Assembly: GCA_003132905.1 (NCBI GenBank)
Contig: PKZC01000314.1
Span: 4,597 to 22,421, forward strand
DNA length: 17,825 nucleotides
Direction: 5' to 3'
DNA from: Bryobacterales bacterium
Lineage (GTDB): Bacteria > Acidobacteriota > Terriglobia > Bryobacterales > Bryobacteraceae
A program made the position numbers and the translations under genes. Positions 14,977 through 17,825 of the stretch are shown here, piece after piece (position 1 is the stretch's first letter; each line of letters starts with the position of its first letter). Under the pieces are notes generated by a model that was not told the DNA's origin, ran no database searches, and saw only the letters and a list, made by a program, of their open reading frames with translations.

Positions 14977-15461
14977 AAACCGCATTCCTGGCGCTGGGCT
15001 CGAACGTAGGCGATCGCGAAGCCAATTTGCGAACCGCCGTGACGCTTCTGCAGGGCGATGAGATCCGGGTGCGGCGCGGGTCGTCGCTCTATGAAACCGC
15101 GCCCCAGGAATTGCTCGATCAGCCGTCGTTCTTGAACGCGGTGGTGAACGTGGAGACTAGCTTGTTCCCGTTGCAATTGCTGGCGCGCGTGCGAGAGATC
15201 GAGCGCAAGATGGGGCGTCGCCGCGTCACCCCCAAGGGTCCCCGAAATATCGACATCGACATTTTGTTCTATGGGCGCAACGTAATTGCCACCGCCGAGT
15301 TGGAAGTGCCGCACCCGCGCATCGCGCAGCGCCGCTTCGTTCTAGAGCCATTAGCCGAGATCGCGCCTGAGTTTCGGCATCCGCTGACGGGAAAGACTGC
15401 CAGCGAAATGCTGGCTACGCTGGAGCAGCAAGGCGTGCGGCGCTTAGAGGCTAGGCTTTAA
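14973..15461 (+). CDS. folK: 2-amino-4-hydroxy-6-hydroxymethyldihydropteridine pyrophosphokinase
   Basis: Transfers pyrophosphate from ATP to 6-hydroxymethyl-dihydropterin, the step before dihydropteroate synthase in folate synthesis. The 162 residues match HPPK. Family marks: AFLALGSNVGDREANL (4-19), SSLYETAPQELLDQPSFLNAVVNVET (37-62), GPRNIDIDILFYG (89-101) with the magnesium-binding aspartates Asp94 and Asp96, and EVPHPRIAQRRFVLEPLAEIAPEFRHP (111-137). The start is TTG at 14973, overlapping the ruvB stop in a TTGA arrangement; no ATG fits, and the LKTAFLALGSN beginning suits the family. The 3' end overlaps the convergent alkylation-repair gene by 18 bases. No folP, folB or folE is nearby. 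Confidence 0.95.
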   Translation: MKTAFLALGSNVGDREANLRTAVTLLQGDEIRVRRGSSLYETAPQELLDQPSFLNAVVNVETSLFPLQLLARVREIERKMGRRRVTPKGPRNIDIDILFYGRNVIATAELEVPHPRIAQRRFVLEPLAEIAPEFRHPLTGKTASEMLATLEQQGVRRLEARL

Positions 15462-16172
15462 GAGCCACCGGCGATCTTTGTCCGTCATTTTTTCGGCAGC
15501 AAGACGCAGCACCAGCCGGGGTGCGCGCTCCCGCCAGCCGTCCAGAAAATCCAAAACTTCGCGCGGCCTCTTCGGATAGGTTTCCTTCAGCAGCCATCCC
15601 ACGCCCTTTTGCACCATATCGTCTGTATCGGTCAGCAATAAACCACAAATGTGGAAGATTGTTTCGGTATTGCTGCCGCGCTTGGCTTCCTGGATCAAGG
15701 ACACCGCTGCCGATCGACGCTTCCATCGATTCTTCGATTTCGTCCAACGAGCCAGCCGATCCGCCAAACCCGGACGATTCGCGATAGAAGCGGCAATCAA
15801 CCAAGTGGAAACGCCATCGCAATGCGACCAGTTCCCGACGTAACGGTCCAGCCACTGCTCAAACATTCGGAATTCGCGCTCACCGCAGGACTTGGCGAAC
15901 CGCCGGTAGAGATGGCTCACCAGTACGCCTTCCTCCAGCATCCCGCTCTTCCACAACTCGGTGACGAATCGGTCGCGCTCGGGGACCGGCCACAGCTTCA
16001 CGTCGCCATATGCCATCCGCGCCAGTTCCCGAACTTCCGGCGTCCGCACGCCATACGGCTTGACGGGCTCTTTGAAGAACCAGCGTGCAGCCGCTTCAAA
16101 CTTCGGGTCTGCCGCGGCCTTCAATCGAGCGCGCGTGTTGTTCAATAAGACTGCGACCGGATCGGCCTTCAT
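15444..16172 (-). CDS. DNA alkylation repair protein, AlkD-like HEAT-repeat glycosylase
   Basis: Predicted DNA glycosylase of the AlkC/AlkD family that removes positively charged alkylated purines without flipping the base. The 242 residues are nearly all helical, as expected for HEAT-like repeats. Signatures: YGVRTPEVREL (40-50), NWSHCDGVSTW (114-124), NRWKRRSAAVSLI (148-160) and DMVQKGVGWLLKE (185-197). Trp115, Asp119, Arg153 and Trp193 lie at spacings close to Trp109, Asp113, Arg148 and Trp187 of Bacillus cereus AlkD (W-D four, W-W 78), so the catalytic pocket appears intact. I chose the ATG at 16172, which overlaps the lpxA stop in a TAATG junction; a TTG three codons upstream is the alternative. 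Coupling to lpxA implies shared transcription, though the functions are unrelated. Confidence 0.88.
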   Translation of the reverse strand: MKADPVAVLLNNTRARLKAAADPKFEAAARWFFKEPVKPYGVRTPEVRELARMAYGDVKLWPVPERDRFVTELWKSGMLEEGVLVSHLYRRFAKSCGEREFRMFEQWLDRYVGNWSHCDGVSTWLIAASIANRPGLADRLARWTKSKNRWKRRSAAVSLIQEAKRGSNTETIFHICGLLLTDTDDMVQKGVGWLLKETYPKRPREVLDFLDGWRERAPRLVLRLAAEKMTDKDRRWLLKPSL

Positions 16173-16957
16173 TACCGGCAAATACCACGCTCACTGCTCT
16201 CGATGAATTTCACCAGGTGCCGCGTGTGCTCCGTGTCGAGCCCGGAAGCGATCAGCGCCAGCGCGTCCTTCAGCTTCAGCCCGGAGCGGTACAGGATTTT
16301 ATACGCGGCTTTCAAGACCCGCATCTCTTCGTCTGTAAACCCGGCCCTTTGCAGCCCAACCACATTGATCCCGTTGGGCCGGACATTGAAATCGGTATAG
16401 AGGAAAAACGGCGGCACGTCCAGGTTCACGCGCGAATTGCCTCCGATCATCGCCAGCCGGCCGATCTTGGAATATTGATGAATCACCACGCCACCCGAGA
16501 TGAATACCTGATCTTCGACATCCACGTATCCAGCCACTAGCGCGCCACTCGCGATCACCGTGTTATTCCCGATTCTGCAATTGTGCGCAATGTGTCCCGA
16601 CGTCATGATGTAATTGCCATCGCCGATCGAGGTGGTGCTCTCGGGCGCCGTGCCGCGCGAAATGGTGTAATGTTCGCGGATGATGTTGCCATCGCCGATG
16701 CGCAGATAGCTGCGTTCGCCTGTGAAATTCTTATCCAGTGGATCGGTGCCGAGCACCGTGCCAGCCGAAATCTCGTTGCGCTCGCCCAGCGTTGTCCAGC
16801 GTTTCACGTAAACATACGGCTCGATGCGGCAATGCGCCCCGATGGTCGCGTCTTCTTCGACGATTGCGAACTCACCGATCTTTACCTGCGGCCCGATGCG
16901 CGCGTCCGGATGAACACGCGCGGTGGATGCCACTGACGCCGAGGGATCAACTGGCAT
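16172..16957 (-). CDS. lpxA: Acyl-[ACP]--UDP-N-acetylglucosamine O-acyltransferase
   Basis: First enzyme of lipid A synthesis: puts a 3-hydroxyacyl chain from ACP on O3 of UDP-GlcNAc, in the cytoplasm, as a left-handed beta-helix trimer. With the ATG at 16957 the protein is 261 residues, one less than E. coli LpxA, and the catalytic histidine falls at His125 (GHIAHN, 121-126), the same number as in E. coli. Hexapeptide repeats fill residues 1-185; family blocks are NIIREHYTISRGT (91-103), IGGNSRVNLDVPPFFL (171-186) and GINVVGLQRAGFTDEEMRVLKAAYKILYRSG (196-226). A longer frame back to 17017 is open, but it would run into lpxD and add non-family residues. The start lies in a 13-base tandem repeat. 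It diverges from lpxD by 33 bases and is coupled to the downstream alkD-like gene. Confidence 0.95.
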   Translation of the reverse strand: MPVDPSASVASTARVHPDARIGPQVKIGEFAIVEEDATIGAHCRIEPYVYVKRWTTLGERNEISAGTVLGTDPLDKNFTGERSYLRIGDGNIIREHYTISRGTAPESTTSIGDGNYIMTSGHIAHNCRIGNNTVIASGALVAGYVDVEDQVFISGGVVIHQYSKIGRLAMIGGNSRVNLDVPPFFLYTDFNVRPNGINVVGLQRAGFTDEEMRVLKAAYKILYRSGLKLKDALALIASGLDTEHTRHLVKFIESSERGICR

Positions 16958-16978
16958 AAGTTTGGGGCATAAGTTTGT
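16953..16978 (-). repeat. 13-bp tandem repeat over the lpxA start codon
   Basis: Two adjacent copies (16953-16965 and 16966-16978) differ only in the last base. Each carries AAACTTATGCC on the minus strand, so the start codon is duplicated. The upstream copy's ATG is out of frame with lpxA because 13 is not a multiple of three. Confidence 0.9.
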
Positions 16979-16985
16979 ATGATAC
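16977..16985. promoter_or_regulatory. Symmetric -10-like element for divergent lpxA and lpxD
   Basis: GTATGATAC is a near-perfect palindrome. It reads TATGAT on the plus strand (16978-16983) and TATCAT on the minus strand (16984-16979), both plausible -10 boxes. The minus strand has TTTGAT 16 bases upstream (17006-17001) as a weak -35, giving a short lpxA leader of about 15 bases. On the plus strand transcription would start near 16990, next to the lpxD ATG; its -35 is poor. Promoter activity is inferred. Confidence 0.4.
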
Positions 16986-16990
16986 AGGGG

Positions 16991-17825
16991 ATGCGGGTCG
17001 ATCAAATCGCTAGTCACTTAAATTCAGTTTGCGAAGGGGCTTGCGATGGCGAGATCACCGGCGCTGCAACGCTCGAGTCCGCTGGGCCGCGCGAGATTGC
17101 ATTCGTGGGTAATCGCAAAGCCTTACTGCAAGCCTCTAAGTCGCGCGCGGGCTGTCTTCTTGTCAGCGACGAATTTCCCGCCGGCCGCACGCTGATTCGC
17201 GCCTCCGATCCTCGTGCCAGCTTCGCGATCGTAATCGGGCTTCTGTATCCCCCCGCCCCTGTCACTCCGGGCGTTCATCCCACGGCGGTGATCGATCCCA
17301 GTGCAACGATCGCTTCCACCGCCGCTATCGGCCCGCACGCTACCATTGGCGCCGGCGTCCACATTGGCGAGCGCACTTCCATTGGCGCGGGATGCACCAT
17401 CGGCGTGGGCGTGCGCATCGGCGCGGATTGCCTGCTCCACTCGCGTGTCAGCCTCTACGACAACGTCAGCGTTGGCGATCGCGCGGTGCTCCACTCAGGC
17501 TGCGTGCTTGGCGCAGACGGGTTCGGATTCGTGCGCGGCCCCGACGGCTATCAGAAGTTTCCCCAGATCGGCCGCGTCGAAATTGGGAACGATGTCGAGA
17601 TCGGCGCAAACTCCTGCGTCGATCGCGCTGCGCTTGGAGTCACTCGCATCGGCGACGGCGTCAAACTCGACAACCTGGTTCACATCGGCCACAACTGCAG
17701 CATTGGGCGGCACGTAGTGATCGCCGCGCAAACGGGACTTTCGGGCGGCGTCGTGGTGGAAGATTATGCCGTGATCGGTGGACAGGTGGGCATTGGAGAT
17801 AAAGCTCGCATCGAGTCCGGCGCAG
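16991..17825 (+). CDS. lpxD: UDP-3-O-acyl-glucosamine N-acyltransferase, C-terminus cut by window edge
   Basis: Third enzyme of lipid A synthesis, adding the N-linked 3-hydroxyacyl chain to UDP-3-O-acyl-glucosamine. The frame is open from the ATG to the edge (278 residues visible; families run to about 340). The N-terminal uridine-binding domain reads MRVDQIASHL, then GEITGAATLESAGPREIAFVGN (20-41); a left-handed beta-helix of hexapeptide repeats follows from about residue 95. HIGHNCSIG (231-239) places the catalytic histidine at His234, equivalent to His239 of E. coli, and GADGFGF (174-180) is the usual substrate loop. The C-terminal helical part is missing. An in-frame ATG at 16979 (adding MIQG) is possible, but the family N-terminus favours 16991. 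It diverges from lpxA rather than lying in an lpxD-fabZ-lpxA operon in view. Confidence 0.95.
   Translation, partial: MRVDQIASHLNSVCEGACDGEITGAATLESAGPREIAFVGNRKALLQASKSRAGCLLVSDEFPAGRTLIRASDPRASFAIVIGLLYPPAPVTPGVHPTAVIDPSATIASTAAIGPHATIGAGVHIGERTSIGAGCTIGVGVRIGADCLLHSRVSLYDNVSVGDRAVLHSGCVLGADGFGFVRGPDGYQKFPQIGRVEIGNDVEIGANSCVDRAALGVTRIGDGVKLDNLVHIGHNCSIGRHVVIAAQTGLSGGVVVEDYAVIGGQVGIGDKARIESGA

Noticed and set aside
16958..17017. A longer lpxA starting at 17017
   Set aside because: It would add 20 residues unlike the family and overlap lpxD. The ATG at 16957 gives 261 residues with His125 in the canonical position.
17123..17494. A minus-strand frame opposite lpxD rich in Ala, Asp and Gly
   Set aside because: It is the complement of the hexapeptide repeats of lpxD; the periodic composition comes from those repeats.
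17283..17520. Possible repeat array in the 3' part of the window
   Set aside because: The recurring ATTGGC/ATCGGC words encode the hexapeptide repeats of the LpxD beta-helix and are not a DNA repeat element.

Overview
The window looks like a chromosomal segment of a diderm, LPS-making bacterium. The gene set (lpxA, lpxD, and the rod-shape/elongasome cluster ending in an RNase E/G gene) and the style of the proteins suggest Acidobacteriota, perhaps a Solibacter/Bryobacter-like member. That placement is inferred from gene content and remembered family style, not from a search. No tRNA, rRNA, CRISPR array, insertion sequence, phage gene or toxin-antitoxin gene could be supported, and I see no clear new defence or mobile system.

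Layout. (1) 1-7413, minus strand: an elongasome operon transcribed mreB > mreC > mreD > mrdA (PBP2) > rodA. After a 366-nt gap comes rng/rne, which runs off the left edge with its S1 RNA-binding domain interrupted by a very long disordered insert. (2) 7414-10631: an accessory patch with a Tat-type lipoprotein beta-propeller (+), an unrecognised 174-residue protein with a near-consensus promoter and almost no leader (+), a convergent overlapping multi-pass membrane protein (-), and a possible 62-residue secreted peptide (-). (3) 10632-13285: rsmE (-) diverging from a CHASE3-PAS histidine kinase with no response regulator in view (+). (4) 13350-15461, plus strand: ruvA-ruvB-folK, tightly packed. 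(5) 15444-17825: an AlkD-like DNA glycosylase gene translationally coupled to lpxA (both -), with lpxA diverging from lpxD (+, cut by the right edge) across only 33 bp.

How the genes work together. MreB filaments, MreC, MreD, the glycosyltransferase RodA and the transpeptidase PBP2 form the lateral-wall machine. LpxA and LpxD supply the first and third acylation steps of lipid A. RuvA and RuvB process Holliday junctions, and the AlkD-like enzyme removes alkylated bases. RsmE and RNase E/G act on rRNA and other RNA.

The most noteworthy non-gene signals are four short tandem duplications, each sitting on a start or stop codon of a minus-strand gene (mreD, mreB, rsmE, lpxA). Others are a symmetric -10-like element between lpxA and lpxD, a probable leaderless promoter at 8854-8882, and a structured rng leader containing a diverged internal duplication.
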